From positions 1-35,201 of the forward strand of contig JAHIFE010000150.1 in assembly GCA_018901125.1 (NCBI GenBank): a stretch of 35,201 nucleotides of DNA. Direction: 5' to 3'. This stretch comes from Pseudomonadota bacterium (GTDB lineage Bacteria > Desulfobacterota > Desulfobacteria > Desulfobacterales > RPRI01). The notes beneath the pieces are model-generated. The model had not been told where the DNA came from. It worked only from the letters and a program-made list of their open reading frames with translations, and made no database searches. Made by a program: the position numbers and the translations under genes. This document shows, piece by piece, positions 17,439-25,570 of the stretch (the first letter of the stretch is position 1; every line of letters begins with the position of its first letter).

Positions 17439-18591
17439 GGTATTATTTTTACTGATAGTGGCACTGTGCCTGTTTATTCCTTCTGAGGGATTTTCAGCAC
17501 GGATTAAAGACTTGTCTTCTATCAAAGGTATCCGGTCAAACCAGCTTTTCGGTTATGGTTTAATCATCGGGCTCAACGGCAGCGGAGATAAGAGCGGCAC
17601 TACCTTTACAATTCAGGCCCTTGCAAATATGATGGAAAATATGGGAATACATGTGAGCCCGAGTGATATGAAGGTAAACAATATTGCTGCGGTTATGGTA
17701 AACGCAGAATTGCCGCCGTTTGCACGGACCGGGAAAAAGATAGATGTAACGGTTTCTTCCATTGGTGATGCCAAAAGCCTCCTGGGAGGAACACTTCTGC
17801 TTACCCCGTTAAAAGGTGTTGACGGGAAGATATATGCGCTGGCTCAAGGACCTATCGTAGTAGGCGGATTCAGCTCCGGTGGAGATGCCGGCGGTGGAGT
17901 AACAAAGAATCATCCAACGGTAGGAAGAATAGTAAATGGTGCAACAGTTGAAAAAGAAGTTCTTTTGTCGCTTGAAAACAGAAATGATCTGACTCTTATG
18001 CTGGATAATCCCGATTTCGTGACTGCAACAAGAGTTGCCGAAGCAATCAAGACCCAATTCGGAGAGGATCTTGCCAAACCGATCGATTCGGGCACTCTTA
18101 GAATTACAGTTCCTCCGGCATACCAAAATGATGTAGTCGGTCTGCTTGCAAAACTTGGTGATCTGGAGGTTAAGCCGGATATTGTGGCCAAAGTTATAGT
18201 CAACGAAAAAACAGGCACCGTTGTAATCGGAGAAAACGTCACAATTTCAATTGTTGCTGTTGCCCACGGGAACCTGAACATCCAAATAAAAGAGACAAAG
18301 GATGTTTCACAGCCATCACCGCTCGGCGTCTCCCGTTCTTCAAACGCGGCTCCGGCTCAGATGAAAAACGGTACGATAGTTGCGCCCGGAGGAGCTACCG
18401 TTGTCTCTCCGAATACAGAGATAAATGCCAATGAAGAAAAAGCAAGCCTGCTTTTGATAAATAGCGGAAAGACTGTTGGCGAACTGGTGCGGGCACTAAA
18501 TGCGATAGGTGTGACGCCAAGAGATCTTATCACTATTCTGCAAACGATTAAAGCGGCAGGAGCGCTTCAGGCCGAGCTGGAAATAATTTAA
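17422..18591 (+). CDS. flgI: Flagellar P-ring protein FlgI
   Basis: The product has about 389 residues from ATG 17422, preceded by GGGGGT at eight bases and overlapping the flgH end. A signal peptide (VLFLLIVALCLFIPSEGFSA) leads to ARIKDLSSIKGIRSNQLFGYGLIIGLNGSGD, the strongly conserved FlgI start. The C-terminus VRALNAIGVTPRDLITILQTIKAAGALQAELEII is also typical. FlgI builds the peptidoglycan-level P-ring with help from FlgA. Confidence 0.96.
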   Translation: MYGRFKVLFLLIVALCLFIPSEGFSARIKDLSSIKGIRSNQLFGYGLIIGLNGSGDKSGTTFTIQALANMMENMGIHVSPSDMKVNNIAAVMVNAELPPFARTGKKIDVTVSSIGDAKSLLGGTLLLTPLKGVDGKIYALAQGPIVVGGFSSGGDAGGGVTKNHPTVGRIVNGATVEKEVLLSLENRNDLTLMLDNPDFVTATRVAEAIKTQFGEDLAKPIDSGTLRITVPPAYQNDVVGLLAKLGDLEVKPDIVAKVIVNEKTGTVVIGENVTISIVAVAHGNLNIQIKETKDVSQPSPLGVSRSSNAAPAQMKNGTIVAPGGATVVSPNTEINANEEKASLLLINSGKTVGELVRALNAIGVTPRDLITILQTIKAAGALQAELEII

Positions 18592-18602
18592 AAGGAATAG
18601 AT

Positions 18603-18881
18603 ATGATTAAAGACATTACACAGGCTTCCGTTTCAGTTGATAATCAAAAAACTTCACAGGAAAAACTTAAAAAAACATGTCAGGATTTTGAATCGATTTT
18701 TCTGACATATATGCTAAAGACCATGAGAGCTGGTGTAACGGAGTCAGGTCTAACCGATAAAAGCCATGAGAGCAATATGATATATGCGATGTATGATGAA
18801 AAATTAAGTGAAGAGATGGCGGGAAACGGAGGGATGGGTCTGGCAAACATGCTTTTCGAGCAACTTAAGGATCGAAAATAA
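18603..18881 (+). CDS. flgJ: Rod-binding protein FlgJ, N-terminal domain only
   Basis: The 92-residue protein equals just the rod-binding domain (KLKKTCQDFESIFLTYMLKTMRAG and YDEKLSEEMAGNGGMGLANML). The muramidase domain found in enterobacterial FlgJ is missing, which is normal in many deltaproteobacteria. The domain caps or scaffolds rod assembly. It closes the flgF-G-A-H-I-J set. Confidence 0.92.
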   Translation: MIKDITQASVSVDNQKTSQEKLKKTCQDFESIFLTYMLKTMRAGVTESGLTDKSHESNMIYAMYDEKLSEEMAGNGGMGLANMLFEQLKDRK

Positions 18882-18941
18882 AAGACTCCTAAGAGTTCCA
18901 TGTTATTATAAGCTGTTATAAATTATACAAAACTAATTAAT

Positions 18942-18968
18942 TAAGAAAAGGGCGGAATCTGCCGATAA
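18942..18968 (+). promoter_or_regulatory. Sigma-28 (FliA) promoter upstream of flgN
   Basis: The -10 element GCCGATAA (18961-18968) is identical to the classical FliA -10 sequence. It is preceded after 11 bases by TAAGAAAA (18942-18949), close to the TAAA-type -35. The flgN start is at 18990, so the leader would be short. This fits class III control of flgN-flgK-flgL-csrA-fliW by the FliA encoded at 10278. Confidence 0.85.
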
Positions 18969-18989
18969 CCAACTTGGAGAATTTGCTTT

Positions 18990-19517
18990 ATGGAATATAC
19001 TATGATTGAGTTTCTCGAAAATGGCCTGCATGAAGAGATATTTCTTTATAACGAGCTTCTTAATTGTTTTAAAAGGGAAAAAGAATCATTAATAAATATG
19101 GATTTGGATACTCTTTGGAAAATATCAAAAGAAAAAAATGAACTGTGTTCAATGATAAATTCCGCAGAGCAAAAAATATTTTCGATGATTCGCCCTAAAT
19201 TAGATAAACAACATTTTGAACAATTTGAAAAAGCCGCCGGTTTTAATAGATGGTCGCAACTTTTGGTTCTTATAACAGATATTGTTGCGGAAAAGGACAA
19301 GCCAAAATTTAACAGATTATATTATTCGCTGCAAAAACTTAAAAGCGAGATCGATGCTATGCGCAAAGTTAATACGGATACGGTCGAGCATTCGCTTCAA
19401 TTTCTTGATGAAATTATATCAATTATAACAGGACAGGCGCGCCAGGAAGCAATATACAATGACAGGTGCAGATATAATCATTCAGGAAATAAAATGCTTA
19501 TGAGCAGGGAGGTCTGA
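18990..19517 (+). CDS. flgN: Flagellar export chaperone FlgN
   Basis: This 175-residue, mostly helical protein has the FlgN-family pattern LYNELLNCFKREKESLINMDLDTLWKISKEKNELCSMI near the N-terminus. It also has a long central coiled-coil-like region. FlgN binds and delivers the hook-filament junction proteins FlgK and FlgL, the next two genes. Ribosome binding site GGAGA lies nine bases upstream. The family is weakly conserved, so context carries much of the weight. Confidence 0.85.
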   Translation: MEYTMIEFLENGLHEEIFLYNELLNCFKREKESLINMDLDTLWKISKEKNELCSMINSAEQKIFSMIRPKLDKQHFEQFEKAAGFNRWSQLLVLITDIVAEKDKPKFNRLYYSLQKLKSEIDAMRKVNTDTVEHSLQFLDEIISIITGQARQEAIYNDRCRYNHSGNKMLMSREV

Positions 19518-19519
19518 TC

Positions 19520-21274
19520 ATGTCGAGTTTGGGACTTGTAGGGGATATTGCAAACAGCGCTTTATCTGCTCAGCGCTATGGTATTGAGGTGACTTCTCAT
19601 AATATAGCCAATGTTAATACAGAAGGCTATACCAGACAAAACCCAATTTATGAGGCCAAACTTCCTGGATCTTACGGCACCTTAATTCTTGGCCGGGGTG
19701 TAGATACAAGCACTGTAAGAAGGATTTCCGATCAGTTTATTGAAAATCAGCTTATGCAGCAAAAATCGAGTTTGTCTTCTTTTGAGGAGATGGAAAAATA
19801 TATTAAGGTTATTGAAGGGATCTTTAATGAAAATTCGCAGACCAGCATAAGCAACATGATGGCAGATTTCTGGAATTTGTGGCAGGATATTTCAAACAAT
19901 CCGGCTGGATCTCCCGAACGAGGTGCTCTTTACGAATATAGTTCCCAGTTTGCAGAACAGTTTAATACTCTCGATATGAGTATGAATCAAGTTGAGATAA
20001 ATTTGACTAGTTCTATATCTTCAGGAATTGGTAAAATAAATCAGCTTACCAGTGAAATTGCAAAAACCAATGGACAAATTGTTGGAATGGAAAGCGGTGG
20101 TTTGGCAAACGATTTAAGAGATAAGCGCAATGAACTGATATCACAACTATCAGGATACATTGATGTAAAATCATTTGAGCAGGACAATGGAACTATTACG
20201 GTAGTTACAGCAAGAGGTTGTGTATTGGTTAATGGGAATGACAGCAGTGACCTTGCCCTTGGAGGCGTAAATGGAAACAGGGTTGAGTGGCAGGGTTCAG
20301 GTGGAGCAACTACCGATATTACAGGCTATATCACAAACGGAAAACTAGGCGGATGGCTTGATATGCGCGACAAGATCCTTGCAAAGTATCAACTGGACAT
20401 GGACTCTCTGGCCAAAGAATTTGCATGGTCTGTAAACCAGCAGCATAGCCAAGGGGTTGGGTTAAGCGCCTTATCGGCTGTAACCGGAACATATGCGGCT
20501 ATAGCTACGGATCAAGCTGTGAGTACCGTTGACTCAGGGCTTGATTATTATTCCAAGATTAATGTTGGCAGTTTTAATCTATGGGTTTATGACGCCACAG
20601 GGGCTGTGGTTGGTCCGGGAGCAACCACTGTAAATATCGGTGCCGCAACAACTCTTGAGGATTTAGAAATTGCGATCGATGCGGTTAATGCCAATATTAA
20701 TGCTTCCATAACAACCGATAACACCTTTAGCATCACGGCTGTCAATGGTTATACTTTCGCATTTTCCAAAGATACAAGCAATGTATTGGCAGCACTTGGA
20801 ATAAACACTTTTTTTTCAGGTTCTAGCGCCGGTGATATATCGGTAAACGATTCGATCAGTTCAAATACTGATGCTATTGCTGCAGCCAGGGTAGGAACCG
20901 ATGGCGCTTTTGCTTCAGGTGATAATGTAAATGCAATTGCTATGTCCAACATACAAAATGCGTCTATGCCAATCTCGATCTGGACCTGCGACCGAATAAA
21001 TGGTAATACGGAAGGAAGTGTTACAAGCAGTCTGGAAGGCTATTATCATTCACTGGCTGGTTCCATTGGAACAAAATCGGCAGGAATTACAAGCAGCAAA
21101 TCATTTAATGAAGTGATGTATCAAAACTTAAGCGGTTTGCGGGACAGCATATCCGCCGTATCATTAGATGAAGAGATGACTAACCTGATAAAATATCAGC
21201 ATGCGTATTCGGCAGCGGCAAAACTGATCAGCATAGCTGATGAAATGTTACAAACATTGCTTAGTGTGAAGTAG
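19520..21274 (+). CDS. flgK: Flagellar hook-associated protein 1 FlgK
   Basis: The product has 584 residues. The N-terminal rod-type motif (ALSAQRYGIEVTSHNIANVNTEGYTRQNP), the D1 region with DLRDKRNELISQLSGYIDV, a central variable insertion with AALGINTFFSGSSAGDISVN, and the C-terminal SLDEEMTNLIKYQHAYSAAAKLISIADEMLQTLL are all typical of FlgK. It joins hook and filament. It starts two bases after flgN. Confidence 0.96.
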   Translation: MSSLGLVGDIANSALSAQRYGIEVTSHNIANVNTEGYTRQNPIYEAKLPGSYGTLILGRGVDTSTVRRISDQFIENQLMQQKSSLSSFEEMEKYIKVIEGIFNENSQTSISNMMADFWNLWQDISNNPAGSPERGALYEYSSQFAEQFNTLDMSMNQVEINLTSSISSGIGKINQLTSEIAKTNGQIVGMESGGLANDLRDKRNELISQLSGYIDVKSFEQDNGTITVVTARGCVLVNGNDSSDLALGGVNGNRVEWQGSGGATTDITGYITNGKLGGWLDMRDKILAKYQLDMDSLAKEFAWSVNQQHSQGVGLSALSAVTGTYAAIATDQAVSTVDSGLDYYSKINVGSFNLWVYDATGAVVGPGATTVNIGAATTLEDLEIAIDAVNANINASITTDNTFSITAVNGYTFAFSKDTSNVLAALGINTFFSGSSAGDISVNDSISSNTDAIAAARVGTDGAFASGDNVNAIAMSNIQNASMPISIWTCDRINGNTEGSVTSSLEGYYHSLAGSIGTKSAGITSSKSFNEVMYQNLSGLRDSISAVSLDEEMTNLIKYQHAYSAAAKLISIADEMLQTLLSVK

Positions 21275-21292
21275 AGTTGGGAGAATGTAATT

Positions 21293-22159
21293 ATGCGGGT
21301 TACAAATAATAGCGTTTACGATTCTGTTAGATACAATCTGGGCAAGATCAGTGAAGATATGAGCAAAGCTAACAAAATCGTTTCTTCAGGAAAACTCATT
21401 TCGAATTTATCGGATGATCCGGTTGGCCTTACCCAATCATTAAAGATCAAGTCTGTTATTGCCGGTATTGATCAGTTGGGAAGAAATGTATCTTTAGGAA
21501 AATCCTGGCTTACCGCATCAGAAAGTGCATTGACTAGTGTGCAGGATTTGATTTCCGATACAAAAGCACTATGTATTCAAATGGCGACCGCGACTACAGG
21601 AGCTCCGCAAAGAGCATCAGCAGCAAGAACCGTTCAAAATATACTGGATGAGATTATATCGCTGTCAAACACTGAAGTAAGCGGAAGATATATCTTCTCC
21701 GGAACAAAAACTGATTCACTTGCATTTGATCAGAGCGGAACCTATTTGGGAAACGATGAGCCCTTTGCTGTAAAAATAGGAATGGATACAACTGCTTCAG
21801 TTGGAAGGAACGGCCAGGAAGTATTCGGAGCTATCTTTACTGTATTAAGTGATTTGAAAGACAAATTAAACGCCAACAATACGCAAGGGATTCTAACAAG
21901 CCTGGACGGACTCACTGATAATTTTAACAATATAACAAATACAATTTCTGATATCGGTTCCAAGATGAACCGAATGGAAATTAAAGAACAGATATTTCAG
22001 GATTTGAAGCTCGTCAACACAGATCGGCTTTCGGCTATTGAGGATGCAGATATAGCAGATGCAATTATCAATATTAAAGAAAAGGAACTCGCCTATCAGG
22101 CTGCTTTAAACTCTTCCAGCAAGGTAATGCAGTTGAGTCTGGCAGACTATTTGAAATAA
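21293..22159 (+). CDS. flgL: Flagellar hook-associated protein 3 FlgL
   Basis: This 288-residue flagellin-like protein has the N-terminal RVTNNSVYDSVRYNL and KIVSSGKLISNLSDDPVGLTQSLKIKS. The central EIISLSNTEVSGRYIFSGTKTDS is the FlgL signature. The C-terminal helix is DIADAIINIKEKELAYQAALNSSSKVMQLSLADYL. FlgL forms the second junction layer, on which the filament grows. Confidence 0.96.
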   Translation: MRVTNNSVYDSVRYNLGKISEDMSKANKIVSSGKLISNLSDDPVGLTQSLKIKSVIAGIDQLGRNVSLGKSWLTASESALTSVQDLISDTKALCIQMATATTGAPQRASAARTVQNILDEIISLSNTEVSGRYIFSGTKTDSLAFDQSGTYLGNDEPFAVKIGMDTTASVGRNGQEVFGAIFTVLSDLKDKLNANNTQGILTSLDGLTDNFNNITNTISDIGSKMNRMEIKEQIFQDLKLVNTDRLSAIEDADIADAIINIKEKELAYQAALNSSSKVMQLSLADYLK

Positions 22160-22187
22160 TGACTTAGGAAAGAGCTATGGGAAATTC

Positions 22188-22439
22188 ATGCTGATAATTA
22201 CGCGAAAAGCAGGTGAACGAATTACTATCGGCGACGATATTGTTGTTACAATAATTGAAGTCAAAGGGTCACTGGTCAAGTTAGGTATTGATGCGCCAAG
22301 ATCTGTGAGCGTTCATCGTCAGGAAATATATGATAAAATCCGTGAGCAGAATATTAAAGCCTCAGAAATTGATGAATCCGATCTCACAATTGCTCTTTCC
22401 ATAATAAATCAAAATATATCAGATGGTGATTCAAAGTGA
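22188..22439 (+). CDS. csrA: Carbon storage / translational regulator CsrA
   Basis: The 83-residue protein begins MLIITRKAGERITIGDDIVV and contains the RNA-binding strand region APRSVSVHRQEIYDKI. It is longer than the 61-residue E. coli CsrA because of an acidic C-terminal tail of about 25 residues. In bacteria with FliW this tail region is known to take part in FliW binding. CsrA represses translation of mRNAs with GGA-containing leaders, notably flagellin mRNA in FliW-containing bacteria. The stop overlaps the fliW start (GTGA), so the two are translationally coupled. Confidence 0.96.
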   Translation: MLIITRKAGERITIGDDIVVTIIEVKGSLVKLGIDAPRSVSVHRQEIYDKIREQNIKASEIDESDLTIALSIINQNISDGDSK

Positions 22440-22864
22440 AGATAAAGACAACTCGATTCGGGACTATCAGCGTAACAAAAGACAAAATAATTCATATGCC
22501 TTTCGGTATGCTTGGCTTTTCAGAAAAAAAGAACTTTATTATGTTCCGCCATAAAGAAAATTCTCCTTTCTTCTGGTATCAATCCGCAGATGATCCGATG
22601 CTTGCTTTTGTAATAACCAACCCTTTTATTTTTATGCCTGATTATAAAATTGATGCGGACGAGGCGGCAAAAGCCATGTCCTGGGATGATATCGGCGAGG
22701 ATGATCTTGAGCTGTTTGTGGTTGCCAATATTCCCAAAGGCAACCCGAAAGAAATGACGGCCAATTTAATCGGTCCTGTATTGATAAATACAAAAAAACG
22801 TCAGGCGGTCCAGATGGTTATTTCAAACACTGATTACTCCCACAGATTTCCGATTGCAGTATAA
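22436..22864 (+). CDS. fliW: Flagellar assembly factor FliW, CsrA antagonist
   Basis: The product has 142 residues from GTG 22436. KIKTTRFGTISVTKDKIIHMPFGMLGFSEKKNFIMF and the central DPMLAFVITNPFIFMPDYKI are typical FliW motifs. FliW binds either flagellin or CsrA, so cytoplasmic flagellin level controls CsrA activity. It is the last gene of the flagellar block. Flagellin (fliC) is not in the window, and no clear terminator follows in the 59 bases before the convergent gene. Confidence 0.96.
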   Translation: MKIKTTRFGTISVTKDKIIHMPFGMLGFSEKKNFIMFRHKENSPFFWYQSADDPMLAFVITNPFIFMPDYKIDADEAAKAMSWDDIGEDDLELFVVANIPKGNPKEMTANLIGPVLINTKKRQAVQMVISNTDYSHRFPIAV

Positions 22865-22923
22865 TGCTATCAATATTCTAAATAGAAATGGAGTCCCTGT
22901 GGGTAATGAGCGGCGCTTTAAAC

Positions 22924-23613
22924 TTATATCCATGCTCTCAATTCGCACAATGCCGTGGAAACCATTAAATAAGGTTCTTTATGCAAAACAGCCAAACGTT
23001 GAATTTCTGATAATAACTCATTAAAAATCAAAGAGTCTATTTTCCTGTCGGACAATATTTCAGAAACATGTCCCCACATGTGTTCAAGGGTATTCCTCAG
23101 ATTTCCAGGTGCTGGCTGTGTTTGAAGTATTTTTGTCAACTCTAAAGCAAGCTCATCAAATCCCTCATATTTTTTAGCGTTAGATATTTTATTGCCTATT
23201 GATTTATATAAAACCTGATTGCGTGCCATAACGGAATATTTATGCTGGGCCCACAAGTCCTGAGTATTTCCCGGAAGCGGAATTCTTCCAAGCGGCCGGT
23301 CTTTATATTTTTCTTCTAGTATAGCAAATTGAGCACCCGGAGAATCAATGAAGTTTTCCGGCCAAAGCTTTTCCCCGGAGAAAAGAGCAACAGCAGAATA
23401 ATGCTTAAAATTTCTTAAATACATTTCAGAAACTAAAAGAGCGTGACGTTTGCAAAGTGCCCAGCCAAAAGCTTTCCAACGCAAAGTTTCAGGATGTCTT
23501 GAATAGCCCTTCTTGTTATTGCTGATAATAGATGCGATTGCATGCAGCTCGCGGTGTTCTCCAAGAAGACTCCGGTTATTCAGATACCCAGGATTTATAT
23601 CCCATATTCGCAT
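22924..23613 (-). CDS. Pyrimidine-dimer DNA glycosylase/endonuclease V-like protein
   Basis: The product has about 229 residues from ATG 23613 (TTG 23628 is a less likely start). The N-terminus MRIWDINPGYLNNRSLLGEHRELHAI, then HPETLRWKAFGWALCKRHALLVSEM, matches the Pyr_excise family, bacterial relatives of T4 endonuclease V. Members cut at UV-induced pyrimidine dimers. The C-terminal third (PAPGNLRNTLEHMWGHVSEIL and onward) resembles DUF1722 proteins. It is convergent with fliW and lies 57 bases after the cupin gene on the same strand. Whether it belongs functionally to the upstream RiPP cassette is doubtful; no good ribosome binding site is seen. Confidence 0.75.
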   Translation of the reverse strand: MRIWDINPGYLNNRSLLGEHRELHAIASIISNNKKGYSRHPETLRWKAFGWALCKRHALLVSEMYLRNFKHYSAVALFSGEKLWPENFIDSPGAQFAILEEKYKDRPLGRIPLPGNTQDLWAQHKYSVMARNQVLYKSIGNKISNAKKYEGFDELALELTKILQTQPAPGNLRNTLEHMWGHVSEILSDRKIDSLIFNELLSEIQRLAVLHKEPYLMVSTALCELRAWI

Positions 23614-23670
23614 CTGTATATTTACCAAATTTTAAAATTCTGCTTTGCATGACCTATGCAGGGAGAGTGT

Positions 23671-24012
23671 TTATTCGCTCTCGGTCTGCTGATGGTCATG
23701 CTGTATTGTGTGTGCTCCTGCAACAACATAATTGCAGTCCTTTAAAGCAATAAAGGTAAAAGCATCATTTGCCATATATATAGCCTGCTCTTTGACCAAT
23801 TTGGTTTCAACTCCGTCTTTTTCAATAAGCGCTTCACCGGATAGCAGATATATTATTTCGTCATGACCTTTGGGGGCTCCCATTTCTCTTCTTTCATTAC
23901 GGGGTACTTCTCCGTAAACAAAATATACGCTATGCTTTCCGATTTCTCTGGAACCAATTATATATTCTTCCCAATCATTCTGGAAACAGTCTTTGATATT
24001 AAATATTTTCAT
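23671..24012 (-). CDS. Small cupin-domain protein
   Basis: The product has about 113 residues from ATG 24012, which has AGGAAG seven bases upstream; ATG 24030 overlaps the preceding stop (TAATG) and is an alternative. The single cupin barrel shows PKGHDEIIYLLSGEALIEKDG (motif 1) and a C-terminal GAHTIQHDHQ rich in His. Cupins bind metals and act as sugar isomerases, dioxygenases or sensors; the substrate cannot be told. Its position directly after the radical SAM maturase makes it a possible tailoring or regulatory partner of the RiPP cassette. Confidence 0.75.
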   Translation of the reverse strand: MKIFNIKDCFQNDWEEYIIGSREIGKHSVYFVYGEVPRNERREMGAPKGHDEIIYLLSGEALIEKDGVETKLVKEQAIYMANDAFTFIALKDCNYVVAGAHTIQHDHQQTESE

Positions 24013-24029
24013 ATTATTACTTCCTTTCA

Positions 24030-24761
24030 TTATTTAGATATTCCATAAACAGCGCACATAACAGGATCGGGAGCAAAAGAATTCGAAGCGCGAAAACGGC
24101 AACCCCCAGTACATTCTGCCAGTACCGGGCAGCTTTTGCATTCAAGCCGGTCAAGCGGTATATGTCCAAGTCTAAGCCATGCATCTTTTAACCCATCTCT
24201 TGCATCGCCAAGTATATCCTGGCTGTAAAATCCGCATTTTACAGCATTTCCGTTTGGCATAACAGTTATCAGATGTCTTCCGCAGGCAAAGCCTTCGGAA
24301 GACCCGTGATAGCCGCCGCCGAATGAATAAGCCAACAGTGGTACAGCTTCTTTATATGACACCATAAGATGCCGGTTGTTTTCAAGGGAGCCTGCGGCAA
24401 CAGGAAAATCAATTCCCCATTCCAGACCTTTAGTTTGTTCTATGAATTTTTCCATCTTGTCAAATTCATCAAGGTTGCCCCTGTGAATCATTGTAGCAAA
24501 TGAAACGGGAACTCCAGCTTCCATTGCTGCTTTAATTCCTTTCATTGTTCGCTTAAAAGTTCCCTTGCCCCTAAGCATATCGTGACCTTGCTCCCATCCG
24601 TCAAGACTGAATTGTATTTCATCTACGTTCAGCCAGCCGATGTTATCGGGATTGATGAGCGTACCATTTGAAAAAAGTACTCTTCGCAAGTTCAGATCTG
24701 CGGTTTTTGCAATAAAACTATTCAGGTCTTTATACAAAAGAGGTTCACCGCCTGAAATCAT
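24030..24761 (-). CDS. Radical SAM/SPASM peptide maturase, C-terminal part (frameshifted)
   Basis: This 243-residue reading frame starts MISGGEPLLYKDL, the GGEP motif of radical SAM enzymes, and contains QFSLDGWEQGHDMLRGKGTF. It ends in a complete SPASM domain with the canonical seven-cysteine spacing: CX10GX4C, gap, CX2CX5CX3C, gap, C, which would bind auxiliary Fe-S clusters. It lacks the CX3CX2C cluster site, which is in the preceding frame (24758-25189). The two parts overlap as ATGA. Inserting one C after DIGG on the coding strand joins the frames as DIGGLKAMISGGEP, exactly the expected family sequence, so this is probably one gene with a one-base deletion or a sequencing error. A coupled split enzyme is the alternative. 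Confidence 0.85.
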   Translation of the reverse strand: MISGGEPLLYKDLNSFIAKTADLNLRRVLFSNGTLINPDNIGWLNVDEIQFSLDGWEQGHDMLRGKGTFKRTMKGIKAAMEAGVPVSFATMIHRGNLDEFDKMEKFIEQTKGLEWGIDFPVAAGSLENNRHLMVSYKEAVPLLAYSFGGGYHGSSEGFACGRHLITVMPNGNAVKCGFYSQDILGDARDGLKDAWLRLGHIPLDRLECKSCPVLAECTGGCRFRASNSFAPDPVMCAVYGISK

Positions 24762-25189
24762 GGCCTTAAGCCGCCTATATCGGAAAATTCACGAGTAATT
24801 TTAAGCGCATCACCTAAAGCCATATCGCCATGTTCTGATGAGCCGAGATAACAATGAAGGCATTTAAGATTGCATCTGTTCAGCAGTTGCAGCTCAAGAT
24901 ATCTTAGAGACGGATTTACGGCCTCATTAACAAAAATGTTCACAGGATCAGGTGAGACAAGAAGCTCAAGCAGTTCTTCTTCTATGCAGTACCGGACAAA
25001 ACCGGAATCTGAAGTAAGATCTTTTCCTTTGCTGGTGCCGTTGCATTTAGTTAAAAAGTCTTTAGCAAGATTATCAATTTCGTAAAGTTCATCCTTTGCC
25101 GCATGATATACGAAAGGATTTTCCAGAATCTTTATAGAGGCTTTTTTATGAAGCCGGAGGTAAGCCGAAGCCCAGTTCAGGTCATTCAC
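24758..25189 (-). CDS. Radical SAM/SPASM peptide maturase, N-terminal part with RRE-like region
   Basis: This 143-residue reading frame starts at GTG 25189 with GGAG seven bases upstream. Residues about 20-80 (NPFVYHAAKDELYEIDNLAKDFLTKC and FVRYCIEEELLELL) have the PqqD-like pattern of a RiPP recognition element, which binds the leader of a precursor peptide. ELQLLNRCNLKCLHCYLG then gives the radical SAM CX3CX2C motif (Cys 106, 110, 113), which holds the [4Fe-4S] cluster that cleaves S-adenosylmethionine. The frame ends FSDIGGLRP and the rest of the enzyme continues in another frame at 24761. The start overlaps the Cys-rich gene by eight bases. Confidence 0.85.
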   Translation of the reverse strand: MNDLNWASAYLRLHKKASIKILENPFVYHAAKDELYEIDNLAKDFLTKCNGTSKGKDLTSDSGFVRYCIEEELLELLVSPDPVNIFVNEAVNPSLRYLELQLLNRCNLKCLHCYLGSSEHGDMALGDALKITREFSDIGGLRP

Positions 25190-25541
25190 AAGAAAGCTCC
25201 ATATCCGATTCGTTAATCATATTATTTTCTTTTAAAAGTGCCAGCAGTATAAAGCCTCCGCAGGGTTCAGTGTTGTCAGGAGGATTTTCCGACTGGAAAT
25301 CACAGTCTTGTTCCCGAAAAGAACATCGACTGCAAACATATGTTTCCAGATTTTTTTTATGCTTTTCCCATAAAACGGGTTCTTTTTTATATCGGGAGAT
25401 CTTTGATGAATCAATACGGCCATTGCCGACAAGCATTTCCACAACCTGAGCCCCCATGCAGGACATGTCTTCTTTTTTTTCTTCTTTAAAAAACACGCAG
25501 TACGGGCGGCATATATATACTTTGAACAGATTTTTATTCAT
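25182..25541 (-). CDS. Cys-rich protein of RiPP cassette, probable Fe-S binder
   Basis: The product has 119 residues with eight cysteines: CRPYC (11, 15), SCMG (28), CSRCSFREQDCDF (70, 73, 80), PCGGF (94) and one near the end (118). The grouping CX2CX6C...CGGF suggests a metal or iron-sulfur site rather than disulfides. There is no signal peptide or membrane segment. I do not recognise a named family. It lies between the 20-residue peptide gene and the radical SAM enzyme, overlapping the latter, which argues for a role in maturing or binding the peptide. No clear Shine-Dalgarno precedes the ATG. Confidence 0.75.
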   Translation of the reverse strand: MNKNLFKVYICRPYCVFFKEEKKEDMSCMGAQVVEMLVGNGRIDSSKISRYKKEPVLWEKHKKNLETYVCSRCSFREQDCDFQSENPPDNTEPCGGFILLALLKENNMINESDMELSCE

Positions 25542-25570
25542 GATTTTTTATATTGTGATACAAAACAAAT

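Noticed and set aside
18887-18901. Terminator after flgJ (GACTC-CTAA-GAGTT)
   Set aside because: Only five pairs including a G-T pair and no T-run; too weak to call.
24741-24790. Programmed -1 frameshift in the radical SAM gene
   Set aside because: No slippery heptamer of the standard kind is present at the junction; a simple one-base deletion explains it better.
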